Source: Symsagittifera roscoffensis (taxonomy: Eukaryota; Xenacoelomorpha; Acoela; Convolutidae). From it: DNA of 64,000 nt. Shown here piece after piece: positions 23,969 to 35,311 of this stretch; the stretch's first letter is position 1, and the number at the start of each line of letters is the position of its first letter. Position numbers and translations under genes: made by a program. The notes under the pieces were generated by a model. The model was not told where the DNA came from and did no database searches. It saw nothing but the letters and a program-made list of their open reading frames with translations. The stretch lies in NCBI RefSeq assembly GCF_963678635.1, contig NC_087071.1:34585680-34649679 (forward strand), read 5' to 3'.

Positions 23969-25486
23969 TACCTGGTAAAAAGTACTTTTTGTGAGAAAAA
24001 TTTCATGTTAAAAGCCAACTGTACGATTCAGAAGGCTAGTTTTCACTGAATACAAAGCAACATATTGGTTTAAGTTTTTCATTGCGTTAAACAAACACTT
24101 CAAAAATCTTTGAAATCGATACAATTGAAGCACTTATGAACTATAATTACCAATCAGACAAATTAGTCGCAAAGTGCTGCGTAATTAGCAAAAAAACGTG
24201 AGCGATGGTTGCGCAGAGGCAAAAGAGGTTGAAAAAATGTTGTCGATCATTTGTATGAAATTGTATGCCAAGTTATTTTTTTGTGTGTGGAGGTCGACCC
24301 GTTTTTATTATTTCTCAAAATTTCACCTGATTTTATTTTTGCTTCCGTACATTTTTAGACAAGTATTTTCAAGGCCATCCGGACTGCGTCAAGTTGATTT
24401 CTGTGATTCTCATTTTTACCGCTGTTTTTGGCTATTTGCGTTTTTAGAAAAAAAAAAGCTCTTAAAGGTAAATACAGCAAGAAATTGGTGGTCTAGCCAA
24501 TTTGAGATAGTCGATTTAAACCTCCTTGGGACATTTTGCTGACTAAAAACAGCCTGGATGTAGCATATTTCCGATCAGTAAATAGGTTTGAAATAAGTTA
24601 TTTAATGAAATCCTTGTTTTATTAAATTATTTTATTAAGAATTTTGCATCAACAAAATCATTTAAAATTTTTTTTTGTTTCTCGTCAGAAACAAATAAAT
24701 TGTCCAGTACGAGCACGCGACAGGTCTACGATTCTACGAAGTCTGTCAGGTTAGTGATACCGCCAAAATTGTTTGGGATAAAACCATAAGCTCATGATCG
24801 TTTCAAAATAATTGGACGACGAATTTGCTAGTGGTATTTTTTGTTACTTATACAAACTCTTTCCAATACACTTTATAAAAAACTTATAAAAAACAGATAA
24901 AAAAGCAAGTACGGATTCGAAGGGAGATGTTTAAGTGGGCAAAAAGTAGTTTCATCTGAGTTTGCACATTGACAACTCAAAGGGTCGCCGTTTCAGCATT
25001 ATTTTACATCATATTTCGGTCAACCAACCTTAAAATTTTCATGTAATGTTTTAGAATATTTTTTTCAAAGGATGAAAGAAAATCTATCACTCAAAATATC
25101 GCAGCAGCCTAACTGAATTTGGGCGCAAAAAGATTTGAATTTTTAATCAATTTTTTTCAGTCAGGTTTTTCTCAACCTAATTGTTTCACAGAAATTAGAG
25201 AAAAGTTCTGGGAATTTTGGTAATTTTTTCTTTATTTTCAAATGTAGTTTGTTTCACTTTTGGATTCATGAAAGATAAGAATTGTCATGATTCGTATTAA
25301 ACAGTTGCATTCTTTTGAAAATTTCAACACAATTTTTATCAATAAATAATTTTTTATGAAATTTTTTACTCTTCCGATCACCACTAAAAAAACTTGACGA
25401 AAGTACTCTACGCTGAACGACATAAATTATAATTTCAGATATTTTGTTTCAGATCGAAATAACGTTTGGCTTCGTGGCGAGTACAA
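23969..25486. other. non-coding interval, 3' flank of gene B
   Basis: No supported exon. On the minus strand an AATAAA lies near 25230, about 255 bases beyond the gene B stop, and is a candidate polyadenylation signal. A variant of the dispersed TTGTATG motif is at 24250-24300. Confidence 0.45.
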
Positions 25487-26778
25487 TTACCTATATTCGA
25501 CTCTTTCTGGGATCTCTTTTCCCGGAAACCAGCCAAATCTGTCTTGATCGTTCCGATGAAATTTCGCATCGACGCTTTCTCCGAAAGTAACGTTTTTCTG
25601 GCTCTGAAAGTTTCCAGGTCTCATTGATTTTGAGCAGAAACATCGAACTTTTTTTTCATGCGGGTTGCTCGAACTCCATTCACAAAAACAGCCATTAATA
25701 CTAGTATTCGCCGAGTTTTGCAGTTTCTGTTGTTGAAATTGCTGGCCTTCATTGTCGTTTTTGCAATTACATCTGCCTGAAGAAACATCCGATCCATTAG
25801 TAAGACAAATTTGATGTGACTGATTACCAACATCACCGCGGAAAGTTTGATCCTTTTCATAACTTCGATTGCCAAATTTTTCATTTCGGCTTCTACATAG
25901 ACAGTTTCGAGGCGTGTACGTATTGATACCAACACTGTTTAAAGGTGAGTTTGTTCTCTCGTTATTTCTGTTGCATGATGGTCGCTCATCGTTATAACTT
26001 CTAATTGTGTTCCTAATTTGAAGCTCATTTTGACTAGCTGCCAAATTTTTCGGCTCTTCGCTTATGATTTCGATAGATATATCAGTGTTAACAGATCGAC
26101 AACAGGTCGGAGGTTCGATCCTCGATGATAACTTAAAATCTGAACCAGGCTTTTGGTCATACTTGCAATGGCAGTTCGCGTTTTGCTCTATATTGTTTGC
26201 GTGGTTAAACAAATCATTTTGACTGAATTTATACAGGTTTCTTTCTCGTTTTGGACATTTTTTGTACCATGGAATTTCACACCCATTTTTCTCATAGTAA
26301 CTTCTCGAATCAGCCTTAGTATAATTTTGATGTCCGATTTCTGGTAAATTTTGATAACTGTTGCTACAATGGCAAGTAGTTGTATTTTCTTTGTTTCCCG
26401 GAAAACTGTTAAAACCATGACCCGAACTCTGCACATGAATATTGAACTGTGAATTCGGCCTTGAAATTTGTCTCTCTGTGTAGCCAATTGAATTTATAGA
26501 AAAGTCACTGCCACGGGAATAATCATTTTGAGATCTCAATTCGAGTCCCTTGTCTGGCATATTTGAGGACTGTTTTCTGCAATTTGGATTATAATTATAT
26601 CCACTTCGAGAGCTAGAATTGTAACAACGTGAAATATTTGGGTCATTTTGAGAATAATTGTACAGTGGTTGATTGGAATTCAGTTGATTTGAAGATTGAC
26701 AGCGACCTGTTTCCTGAGACTTCGAAGCACAACAACATGAGCAATAGCAGTTTCCATTTTTGAAGCTAGCTTGCGGAG
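25487..26778 (-). CDS. gene B, last exon: Asn/Ser/Cys-rich protein of unknown function
   Basis: A TTTTTCAG acceptor at 26786-26779 opens a 430-codon frame ending in TAA at 25487-25489, and it joins exon 1 (ending ACA G) in phase through G+CT. The protein is low in hydrophobics and rich in N, S, Q and R. It has small cysteine clusters (NCYCSCCC at the start, then CHC, CHC, PTCC, CLC, CNC, CFC) spread along about 350 residues. The clusters could bind metal or form disulfides, but no known domain is recognised. Near the C-terminus QKNVTFGES resembles a KxVxF PP1-docking motif. The last codons include AG|GTAATT, a plausible donor, so the stop might be skipped by splicing. The gene lacks repeats of fixed length and looks disordered. 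Confidence 0.7.
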
Positions 26779-26818
26779 CTGAAAAATCTAAAACCTAGTA
26801 ACTTCAAACAACTAAAAG
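26604..26818 (-). repeat. segment duplicated at 27212 (parent copy, includes exon 2 acceptor)
   Basis: This 215-bp piece, covering the intron end, acceptor and first 58 or so codons of gene B exon 2, recurs in the same orientation at 27212-27426 with very few changes, so the duplication is recent. Confidence 0.9.
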
Positions 26819-27187
26819 AAGCTTATTTGCCATAATTGATTTGGTCCAAGCAGCGAAATCTATCACTTTTTACTTTATATGGCATTTGGGGGGTTAATTC
26901 ATTTTATTTCATTACATTTAATTTTTTCTTGTTATTACTGCTCTATAGACCTTATAGTCGGAATATTGAGTGCGAAACATTCCAATTCTATTCTCGCCAC
27001 ACTCGCGACACCATTTAAATGACAAATAAGACGCAAGTTACGAGGGAATGGCTACTAAATCCGCAATTTTTGTGGCAGTAATACTATTGCGAATTCCAAT
27101 CCATTGAGTGATTGATATCAAAGACTTTGGCGATTTGATTTTTCATTGTCTGACTTTCGAACAGACGAATCTAGTGGTTGGGTTACC
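26817..27187. repeat. left arm of 370-bp inverted repeat
   Basis: Reverse complement of 27638-28009 with roughly a dozen mismatches. Both arms contain the same 60-codon frame, on opposite strands, and part of the TGTTCCGACT MITE. The arm starts exactly where the duplicated gene B segment ends. Confidence 0.9.
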
Positions 27188-27211
27188 CCTAGATTCGTCT
27201 GTTCAATCACT

Positions 27212-27426
27212 CTTCGAGAGCTAGAATTGTAACCACGTTAAATATTTGGGTCATTTTGAGAATAATTGTACAGTGGTTGATTGGAATTCAGTTGATTTGA
27301 AGATTGACAGCGACCTGTTTCCTGAGACTTCGAAGCACAACAACATGAGCAATAGCAGTTTCCATTTTTGAAGCTAGCTTGCGGAGCTGAAAAATCTAAA
27401 ACCTAGTAACTTCAAACAACTAAAAG
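27212..27426 (-). pseudogene. partial duplicate of gene B exon 2
   Basis: It repeats the acceptor and the first codons (APQASFKNGNCYCSCCC...) of the real exon. A Ser codon has become TAA and a Cys codon GGT near 27230-27240, and the copy is truncated. Its acceptor (27388-27387) is intact and lies upstream of the real one in gene B's intron, so it could be spliced in as a premature-stop exon. Confidence 0.8.
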
Positions 27427-27508
27427 TAAAAGTATAGTCGGTTGCTTTTTGAGTAGCTGGAAACATTCTGTAGCTAGAAAAATTTCAAAAAAAAAAACAT
27501 TTTTTTTT

Positions 27509-27522
27509 GGGGGGGGGGGGGG
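27509..27522 (+). repeat. poly-G run after poly-T
   Basis: Fourteen Gs directly after a T run, in the spacer of the inverted repeat. It may be a rearrangement junction or a source of sequencing error. Confidence 0.9.
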
Positions 27523-27637
27523 TGCATAAAAAGAGGAGGGGACGGGAGCGCTATTAAGTACTCAAAAAATGAGTCTCAAACTCAGCATTGTTCTGAAAAC
27601 CAATTTTGAAACTACCGCTGCTCTACATTGGTCTAAA

Positions 27638-28009
27638 TAACCCAACCCCTAGATTCGTCTGTTCGAAAGTCAGACAATGAAAAATCAAATCGCCAAAGTC
27701 TTTGATATCAATCACTCAATGGATTGGAATTCGCAATATTTTTACTGCCACAAAAATTGCGGATTTAGTAGCCATTCCCTCGTAACTTGCGTCTTATTTG
27801 GCATTTAAATGGTGTCGCGAGTGTGGCGAGAATAGAATTTGAATGTTTCGCACTCAATGTTCCGACTATAAGGTCTATAGAGCAGTAATAACAAGAAAAA
27901 ATTAAATGTAATGAAATAAAATGAATTAACCCCCCAAATGCCATATAAAGTAAAAAGTGATAGATTTCGCTGCTTGGACCAAATCAATTATGGCAAATAA
28001 GCTTCTTTC
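27638..28009. repeat. right arm of 370-bp inverted repeat
   Basis: Pairs with 26817-27187; the spacer of about 450 bp holds the duplicated exon piece and the poly-G run. The MITE at 27858-28291 begins inside this arm and continues past it, so the arm copied to the left includes a truncated MITE. Confidence 0.9.
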
Positions 28010-28291
28010 AACTAACTTTGAACGATTTCTAAGACGGGTTAAATCTCCGCTTACACGTTAATAGCGCGAAACATATCGCGCGGTAATTGTCCCAAATTGG
28101 CCAAAATGGCAATCTTTAAACCCCCAAAACTTTACGAAAAATAATCACAGGTGAAATATATTTTCAAATTCAAGCTCAGGACAACAAAACTTTTTGTTAA
28201 ATGGCTAGTTAAAAAGTCGAGATTTGTCTGAAGAAAAAAAAACCCACCCGAGCACAAATATTCCGTTACTTTCGTATCGAAAGTCGGAACA
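27858..28291 (+). mobile_element. MITE with TGTTCCGACT ends, copy 2 (full length)
   Basis: 434 bp with exact 10-bp terminal inverted repeats, TGTTCCGACT and AGTCGGAACA, and collinear with 15668-16110. It is non-coding. It lies in the large intron of gene B. Confidence 0.8.
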
Positions 28292-30143
28292 GCAATAAGA
28301 AAGCACATATTGAGCCAAGCGAAGCTTGGAATGCTTCTCAATCAGTTTATGTGTTAACAAATTAGTAGCTTGAAAAATTTGGCAACTATTTTCTCGGACA
28401 ATTCGACAAAGAATTGGGCTAAAAAATATCCGTATCACAGATTATCAAAAAAAAATCGGAAAACAATTTTTTCTTATCTACAAAATTCATAATTTTTAAA
28501 CTTCAGTGGTATTTTTCAAAGCGAAGTTAATGAAAACTTTTTGATAAATTACAACAAGTACTTTTGAAAAAAATCTCTCTTATAACAAAAAAAAATGTAA
28601 TTTTTAAACCATTGAAAAAATTTTCTAAATTTCCCCAGACAACAAAAAAAGTCTTAGCTTATGAAATGTTTTTGGAATTAATTCGATAGTTTTTTCAGCA
28701 AGATAAATCCTTTCTGTTTATGAGGAGTCTCTTTTTTTGCTCAAATCTTTGTCCTTATACACTTAACTTTCTATGCTTTTCCTGCTGCTTAAATATAACT
28801 TAATTAGATCATTTTTGAATCTCATCCATCATTTTTGCAGGATAAAAAACCTCGCTTTTTAACTTTTTTAGACAGTGAGTGAAATGCAATGAAATTTTGT
28901 TAACTTATGGTTGGTTAAAAATCAAAATTGAAAATTCTTGGCACCGATGAAAAGTACTGTCTGCTGTTGAAGAAAACATAAAAATACCCGACAAATAATA
29001 TTCAAGATGTATAAACAGGTGTTTGACGACAGTATTCTCTCAGAGGAAACTGATATTTTAGAAAACATGATTCAAGGGAAAATGAATCAGTGGAAAATAT
29101 TTTTTTGATGTAAATGCTACAAATATGCGTAAAACAAAAAAATTGTTTTTGAAAATTAATACAATTAAATAGGGCATTCTCTTGTCTTCGTCAACTTTAA
29201 TGTCTAAGTAAATATGAAAAGAAAACTAAAAGTCAGTTACATGTGTTTCGAAAATTAGAGATATTTCAATTTTTCTTGGAGATGTTATCACAATTAGAAA
29301 AAAATTAATGTGCTACAACACACAATTTCAATCATCTACAATGTTTAACTGACTTGCTTGACATGGGGCAATTTGATGTTATTGGTGAAAAAAGGTATGT
29401 TGAATCAAAAAACTAGGAATGAGGTGCGACTAAGTTTTATTAAAACAAAACTCCATAACAAATGTGAGTTATTATCACAAATGAAAATAAAATTAAGCCA
29501 GGTTCAAGCCACTACAAGATTAATTTGACAGACATAGTAAATGGAACTTCCACTTCAACCTTTATCAAATAAAACTCTTGTTTAATAATCTTGTTTTTCC
29601 AGCCACTCACATTCTTAGAATTTTGTCACCCAAAAAGCATAATCACCGTTACGTTACAATAAATCGTTGAAATGCTTCATCAGAAATATCAAATTACAGT
29701 ATTGTATTATTAGCTCAAAATAGTTCGATGCAATGATGGAAACTTCCAGAAAATGAAAATTCCGAAAAAATGTGTCCATTTCTGAAAACTAGCACTCTTT
29801 CACGTGTTTTATACTCTTCACAGCTTTGCTGTATGCCAGCAACTTTTGCCAGCAGAATTTGCTTTTTATAATATAAAAAAAAGAATTGAACTGAGTTTTA
29901 GACGAAATCCAAAACCAGACTGATCAGAAACGAATGAAGAAAATCAGTAAGACCCATGTAAAATACTCCTTTTATTTTCTACACTTAAACATCCCATACA
30001 TTGTGAGCTTTCCGAACGTTTTTTTTGCAGCTACTGTTTTCGCATTAAAAATACACGCGAAGTTTTAGTCTCTTCTATTTTACTGGTCTCAAAAATCCGA
30101 ATAGTTAGAAATTCCTAGCTCAGTTCAGTGACATTCTTCTAAT
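28292..30143. other. intron sequence of gene B, nothing recognised
   Basis: AT-rich; no open frame with support, and no further U3-like core was seen left of 30144. Confidence 0.5.
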
Positions 30144-30338
30144 TAGCATTCAGATAGCGCATATTCATTTCCCAGCAAGGGTAAGCAATAGTCGACACAA
30201 CTGAACACAATTTCAATTGCACTCTTATGCTATAGAGAGACGAATTCTGTGCATCAAAAAAGTAGCCTACTATGCCTCGAGATTTCTGAAATGTGCACAT
30301 TTACACTAAGGAAAGTATCCCTGGAAAAACGAATTATT
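30144..30338 (-). pseudogene. U3 snoRNA pseudogene, unit M10
   Basis: Box D survives as TATCTGAATGC on the minus strand and the C-box hairpin words are recognisable. Box A is changed (the strand reads TTTTCCAGGGATAC instead of ACTTTCAGGGATC). A diverged PSE-like ACTATCAGGTTACAG is upstream at about 30398-30420. Confidence 0.7.
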
Positions 30339-30686
30339 GTATCAGTCAAAAGGAAAAAGTTATCGATTGAATTGAACGAAATAAAATATAAACCAACTGT
30401 AACCTGATAGTTACATCAAACTTCTAAACCCTCGCCCGTACCAATTTATGATCCTGGTTTTTTATCATTCTTAATTACATTAAATTATAGGTCATCAGAA
30501 GTAACATTTTGAAATTGATCAAATGAGTTATTTATCATTACAAAGCCATTGAACGAAAATTTCTGTGTTTTGTTTGACGTGATGAAAAAACCGGCATTTC
30601 AGAAAAATCTGAGAAAACTTGTAGACTTTAAAAGCTGAAAAATTAGATAACCAAAAAAAGATAAGAAACGGTCCAGTAGTTAGATT

Positions 30687-30878
30687 TAGCCCTCAGATAG
30701 CCAGCTCTCCTTTCCCAAAGAGGATAAGAAATCATTCACATAACTGAACAGAAGTTCATTTGTACTCTCATGCTGTAGAGAGACGCCAACTGTCATCATC
30801 GGGCTGATAAAAGTCATCTAGGTTGCCCCGTGAGACCAAGACACGCTCTCAAAAACTGATCACCGAAAGTACGATATT
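30687..30878 (-). pseudogene. U3 snoRNA pseudogene, unit M9
   Basis: Box D (TATCTGAGGGCTA) and the box C to box B region are recognisable. Box A reads TTTCGGTGATC, with the universally conserved CAGGG lost. A CA/TA microsatellite at 30932-30966 lies in its upstream spacer. Confidence 0.75.
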
Positions 30879-30933
30879 GTCTAATACGTAACTTGTAGGA
30901 AGGTAATTTCTCGATTCCAAAACTGAAAAAACG

Positions 30934-30967
<34 letters not shown>

Positions 30968-31302
30968 CATTATAATTGTAACTCGATAGTCATATCAAAA
31001 TTCAGAAACTAAACCCGTATCAATTTAAGTGCTGAATTCTTTATTGTATTTTTGAAAAGATTGAAATGAGAGTCTTCATGCATTTCAGTTAAGTCTATAA
31101 AAAGTTTTAGCAACACAGAGCCGTTTCACAATAAACGTGTCGCTTGTGGTTTTTAGTTTTGTTAAACGCGATGAAAAAATCGACGTTTGAGTTCCCCGTG
31201 ATGAGAAAAATGAAACCAGTTGAAATTCAGATGTAAAATTTATCAGCTTTAAACGTTCAAACTAAGGAAACATAATAAATAAAAAAGAAAACCAATCAGT
31301 GG

Positions 31303-31429
31303 ATAAAGTAGGCAATAATTGACACAAATTAACAATACTCAATTGCACTTATCATGCCGTAGAGGGACTTCTCTTGTCATAATCGGATTGACAAAGGACT
31401 CAAGAAATGATCCCTGAAAGAACGATCTT
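31303..31429 (-). pseudogene. U3 snoRNA pseudogene, unit M8 (3' truncated)
   Basis: Box A (CTTTCAGGGATCATTTCTTG) is intact, but the sequence between box A and box C' is shortened and the 3' hairpin with box D is absent past about 31303. Confidence 0.75.
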
Positions 31430-31837
31430 TCACATCTTGTCGTTTCTCGATTGAACAAATTGAAAAAAGAAAGATAAATGAAACTCCAACCTGATTTTTG
31501 CAATATATTTAAAAAACTCGTTTTAATTTTATTACTGATTTTTTAGTATTATTCTCATTTTAATTTATGACGTTTGTTTTTAATTATGATACCAAGCCAA
31601 TTATTGATTGGAAGTGAATATTTTGTGTTTTGAGATTTTTTCAGTTTCAGTGATGAAAAATAGGCAAAAACTTAAAATTCAGAAAAACATTTCTTTGGTA
31701 AAACCTTATTTTACATTGAAAAGACACGCAAAGCTCTACTACTTTCTACTTTCAATGGTATCAGTTATCAGAAAATCTACACGTCAGTTTAGTAATATCT
31801 TTAATCCAAAATCATGAAACAATTGAGTAGTTAATAT

Positions 31838-32033
31838 TAGCCTTCAGATAGAGCGCTCTTTTTTCCCAACCACGATAATCGATCATCGCCATATATAAAG
31901 TTCAACAAGCTCAAAAGCACTCTCACGCTCCTACGAGACTCTTCTTGTCAGCATTTGATTGACGAAAAGCTTCTAATTTGCCTCGAGAGGCCAATATATG
32001 CACCCAACAAATGATCCCTGAAAGTATGTTCTT
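31838..32033 (-). pseudogene. U3 snoRNA unit M7, probable pseudogene
   Basis: Box A is intact (ACTTTCAGGGATCATTTGTTG) and box D reads TCTGAAGG. The box B and box C region is mutated (ATTGTTGAACTTTATATATGG region). A doubled ACTATCAG element is upstream at about 32096-32122. Confidence 0.7.
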
Positions 32034-32404
32034 AATTAGTATGCAACTTGCAAGAAAGAAAATTTGTCGACTGAAAAAAATGAGAAAAAAACTCTGATAG
32101 TTACATCTGATAGTTACATCAAAAAAAGGAAAATTTTAGTCACCAATTAAAATTACTGGATGTTTTTAACTTTAATTACATTCAAAAGAATGTCTTCAAA
32201 TTTAAATTATGTGTGTCTATCAGATCAATTTGCTATCCATAGGAATTCGATTAAAGAATGCTCGTGTTTTTTTACTTGTTTAGTTTTTGTGATAAAACAA
32301 CCGAAATTTCAGTTTCACTTGATAATAAATTGACCCAGGTTGAAGATCATACAAAGCAATATTGGCTGTGTACTCCACATGCAACCAACTCTTCGTGTTT
32401 AAAA

Positions 32405-32597
32405 GTAGTCCTCTGTTAGCTAGCTCTCTTTTCCCTGAAAGGGTAAGCAATCATCGACACAATCAAACAGAAGTTCAATTGGACTCTTATGCAGTAGACA
32501 GACGCCTACTGTCATCATCGGACTGACGAAGGTATCAACGTTGCCTCGAGAACCCAAGATACGCACTCAAGAAATATTTCCTGAACCATCACGAATC
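32405..32597 (-). pseudogene. U3 snoRNA pseudogene, unit M6
   Basis: Boxes C, C' and B are near consensus, but box A reads GGTTCAGGAAATATTTC and box D has become AACAGAGG, so guide and stability elements are both lost. The PSE-like block ACTATCAGGTTAAAGTGGGTA at about 32643-32665 is well kept. Confidence 0.75.
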
Positions 32598-32956
32598 AGT
32601 CAGAAATGGCTTTTTCTCCTTTGAACAATTGAAAAAAAAACTACCCACTTTAACCTGATAGTATTATGAAAATCTAAAAAAAATATAACAGTACCAATTT
32701 AAGTTACTGGAAGTTTTTTGTGTTAATTACTTTCAAGTGAATGTCTTCAAATTTAACAATGTGAAATCCATCAAAAGAATATTTTATCCATACGAAATTG
32801 GTTAAGGTTTAGACAAAATTATTTGCTTATTTTGTTTTGCTTGATAAAACAATCACACTTTCAGTTCTGCTTGATGCACATAATGACTCAAATTGAAGTT
32901 CAGACAAAACACTCTTGTCGATAATTTCACAGCCAAAAAAGATCAGTGTTTAAAAT

Positions 32957-33146
32957 TAGCCCTCAGATAGCGAGCTCTCTTTTTCTTTAAAGGGTAAGCA
33001 ATCATCGACACAAACAACCAGGATAATCTACACTCTCATGCTCAAGAAAGACGGTATTTGTCATCATCGGACTGACGAAGGTAGTCAACATTGCCTCGAA
33101 AGGCCAAAATACGCACTCCAGAAATGATCTCTGAAAGTACGATCTT
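32957..33146 (-). pseudogene. U3 snoRNA unit M5, box A mutated
   Basis: Most of the molecule is intact, including box D (TATCTGAGG), box C and C'. Box A has CAGAGATC in place of CAGGGATC, a position that pairs with pre-rRNA in the known U3 interaction, so function is doubtful. Confidence 0.7.
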
Positions 33147-33383
33147 ACACCTTCCGAATCGAACAAAAAAAACTATTTCTCGATTGGACATTTTAAAAAA
33201 TTACTACTCACTAAAAATTGATAGTATTATGAAAAAAATCTAACACTTTAAACATACCAGTTTAGATTGCGTGATAGACGCAATCGAATTTTCAGTTTCG
33301 CTGGATGCAAATTTTGGCGCAAGTTGAAGTGCAGAAAAAATAAAATTATCTTTCAAAAACAATCAACGTTCAGTGCTTATAGG

Positions 33384-33575
33384 TAGCCCTCAAACTGCGA
33401 ACTCTCTTTTTTCTGAAAAGGCAAGCAATGATCGACACAATCGAACAGAAGTTCAATTGCACTCTGATGCTCCAGAGAGACACCATCTGTCATCATCGGA
33501 CTGACGAAGGACGTCAAGGTTGCCTCGAGAGGCCAAGATATGCACTCAAGAAATGATCCCTGAAAGTACGACTTT
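33384..33575 (-). pseudogene. U3 snoRNA unit M4, box D mutated
   Basis: Box A is canonical, with C', B and C close to consensus. Box D reads AGTTTGAGG, so the CUGA core is UUGA. Without box D the RNA would probably not be stable. Spacing to M5 is shortened to about 430 bp by a spacer deletion. Confidence 0.75.
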
Positions 33576-33943
33576 GGTCATTATGAATCATGCAAAAAAG
33601 CTATTTCCCGATTGAACAATTTGAAAAAAAAACTACCGACTAAATCTTGATAGTATCATGAAGAATTTAAACTTATAACCATAGTTTTTTTAGCTTACTG
33701 GATGTTTTTATAATTTTTATACCCAAGTGAACAAATTCAGATTTAACAAATTAAAATCTATAAAAAGAATATTTTACCCATAAGTAGCTCATCACTGGAT
33801 GAACGTGTATATTTGCCTATTTTACTTTGTGAGACAGATACAATCGAATTTTCAGTTTCGCTTGATGCCACTTTTAGCGCAAGTTGAAGTGCAGACGAAA
33901 TAAAATTATCTTTCAAAAATAATCAAAGTTTAGCGTTTATGAG

Positions 33944-34133
33944 TAGCCCTCAGATTGCGAGCTCTCCTCCCCTGTAAGGGTATGCAATCATCGAAACAAA
34001 CGAACAGAAGTTCAATTGCACTCTCATGCTCAATGAGACGCCATCTGTCATCATCGGACTGACGAAGGTCGTCTAGATTGCCTCGAGAGGCCAAGATACG
34101 CACACCAGAAATGATCCCTGAAAGTACGATCTT
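33944..34133 (-). ncRNA. RNU3: U3 snoRNA gene, unit M3
   Basis: U3 directs early cleavages of the pre-rRNA in the small-subunit processome. On the minus strand the RNA starts AAGATCGTACTTTCAGGG, with box A complete, then C' (GATGATGAC), B (GAGCATGAGAG), C (TCGATGATTGC) and D (ATCTGAGG) in order. Two bases are missing just before box B compared with M1 and M2, so the stem there is slightly altered. The PSE-like block is at 34191-34213. It is probably functional. Confidence 0.85.
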
Positions 34134-34190
34134 ACTAGTTAAGTATCCTGCTAAAAATTCATTTCTCGAATGGACAATTTGAAAAAAATT

Positions 34191-34213
34191 ACCCACTAAA
34201 ATTTGATAGTTTT
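34191..34213 (-). promoter_or_regulatory. PSE-like block of unit M3
   Basis: Reads AAACTATCAAATTTTAGTGG plus GTA on the minus strand, centred about 70 bases upstream of the RNA start. The same block is at the same distance in nearly every unit of both arrays. Confidence 0.65.
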
Positions 34214-34501
34214 TTGAAAAACCTAAAAAAAAAACCATACTAATTTAGGTTACTAGATGTTTTTTCTTATTGAATATATTCAAGTGAATGATTTCAGATT
34301 TAACAATTTGAAGTCTATCAAAAGAATATGTTATCCATACGTATCCAATTACTGAATGGACGTGTTTATTTGCCTGTCTTGTTTATTTGCTTGATGAAAA
34401 CAAATGAAGTTTCAGCTTCGCCCTTTGCAAGTTTTGATGAAAGATGGAGTTCAGACATTTTATCAATCTTAAAAACATTTGACGCTCAGTGTTTATAGTT
34501 G

Positions 34502-34692
34502 TAGCCCTCAGATTGCGAGCTCTCTTTCCCTGATATGGTAAGCAATCATCGAAACAAACAAACAGAAGTTCGATTGCACTCTCATGCTCAAGAGAGACGT
34601 CATCTGTCATCATCGGACTGACGAACGTCGTCTAGATTGCCTCGAGAGGCCAAGATACGCACTCAAGAAATGATCCCTGAAAGTACGATCTT
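34502..34692 (-). ncRNA. RNU3: U3 snoRNA gene, unit M2
   Basis: 191 nt from AAGATCGT to box D plus GGGCTA. All boxes are canonical: A, C', B, C and D. There are only a few substitutions relative to M1 (for instance GACGTC where M1 has GGCGTC before box B). It would act in the nucleolus with fibrillarin, NOP56/58, SNU13 and U3-55K in the C/D and B/C complexes. The spacer to M3 is almost identical to that between M1 and M2, a sign of recent homogenisation. Confidence 0.9.
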
Positions 34693-34749
34693 ACTAGTTA
34701 AGTATCCTGCAAAAAGTCCATTTCTCGATTTGACAATTTGAAAAAAATT

Positions 34750-34772
34750 ACCCACTAAAATTTGATAGTTTT
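34750..34772 (-). promoter_or_regulatory. PSE-like block of unit M2
   Basis: AAACTATCAAATTTTAGTGG plus GTA on the minus strand, at -80 to -58. Conserved position and sequence across units fit the proximal sequence element of snRNA-type Pol II promoters. Confidence 0.65.
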
Positions 34773-35062
34773 ATGAAAAACCTAAAAATATAACCATACT
34801 AATTTAGGTTACTAGATGTTTTTTCTTATTGAATATATTCAAGTGAATGCCTTCAGATTTAACAATTTGAAGTCTATCAAAAGAATATGTTATCCATACG
34901 TATCCAATTACTGAATGGACGTGTTTATTTGCTTGTCCTGTTTATTTGCTTGATGAAAACAAATTAAGTTTCAACTTCGCTCTTTGCAAGTTTTGATGAA
35001 AGATGGAGTTCAGACATTTTATCCATGTCTCAAAAACATTGGACGTTCAGTGGTTATAGTTC

Positions 35063-35253
35063 TAGCCCTCAGATTGCGAGCTCTCTTTCTCTGATATGGT
35101 GAGCAATCATCGAAACAAACGAACAGAAGTTCGATTGCACTCTCATGCTCAAGAGAGACGCCATCTGTCATCATCGGACTGACGAAGGTCGTCTAGATTG
35201 CCTCGAGAGGCCAAGATACGCACTCAAGAAATGATCCCTGAAAGTACGATCTT
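35063..35253 (-). ncRNA. RNU3: U3 snoRNA gene, unit M1
   Basis: First unit of the minus array and among the best conserved. 191 nt, 5' end AAGATCGT followed by box A (ACTTTCAGGGATCATTTCTT), a GGCCTCTCGAGG mini-hairpin, C' GATGATGAC, B GAGCATGAGAG, C TCGATGATTGC, and D ATCTGAGGGCTA. The first 25 nt match the human U3 start almost exactly, including the 8-nt lead before box A. Its upstream block is of the older type (ACTATTATCAGGTTAGAG), unlike M2 and M3. The RNA lies in sense within gene B's intron, but its own PSE-like block suggests independent transcription. Confidence 0.9.
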
Positions 35254-35311
35254 AAGCATAACCTAACTTGCACAAAAGGCTAATTCTCGATTGAACAATT
35301 CAAAGAAAAAA

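Noticed and set aside
23815-24018. 67-codon minus-strand cysteine-containing frame
   Set aside because: It overlaps the conserved block but is not open in the other copy at 8238-8372.
26836-27018. 60-codon frame found twice, on opposite strands (also 27805-27987)
   Set aside because: It is only the mirrored content of the inverted-repeat arms and MITE, with no start context or motif.
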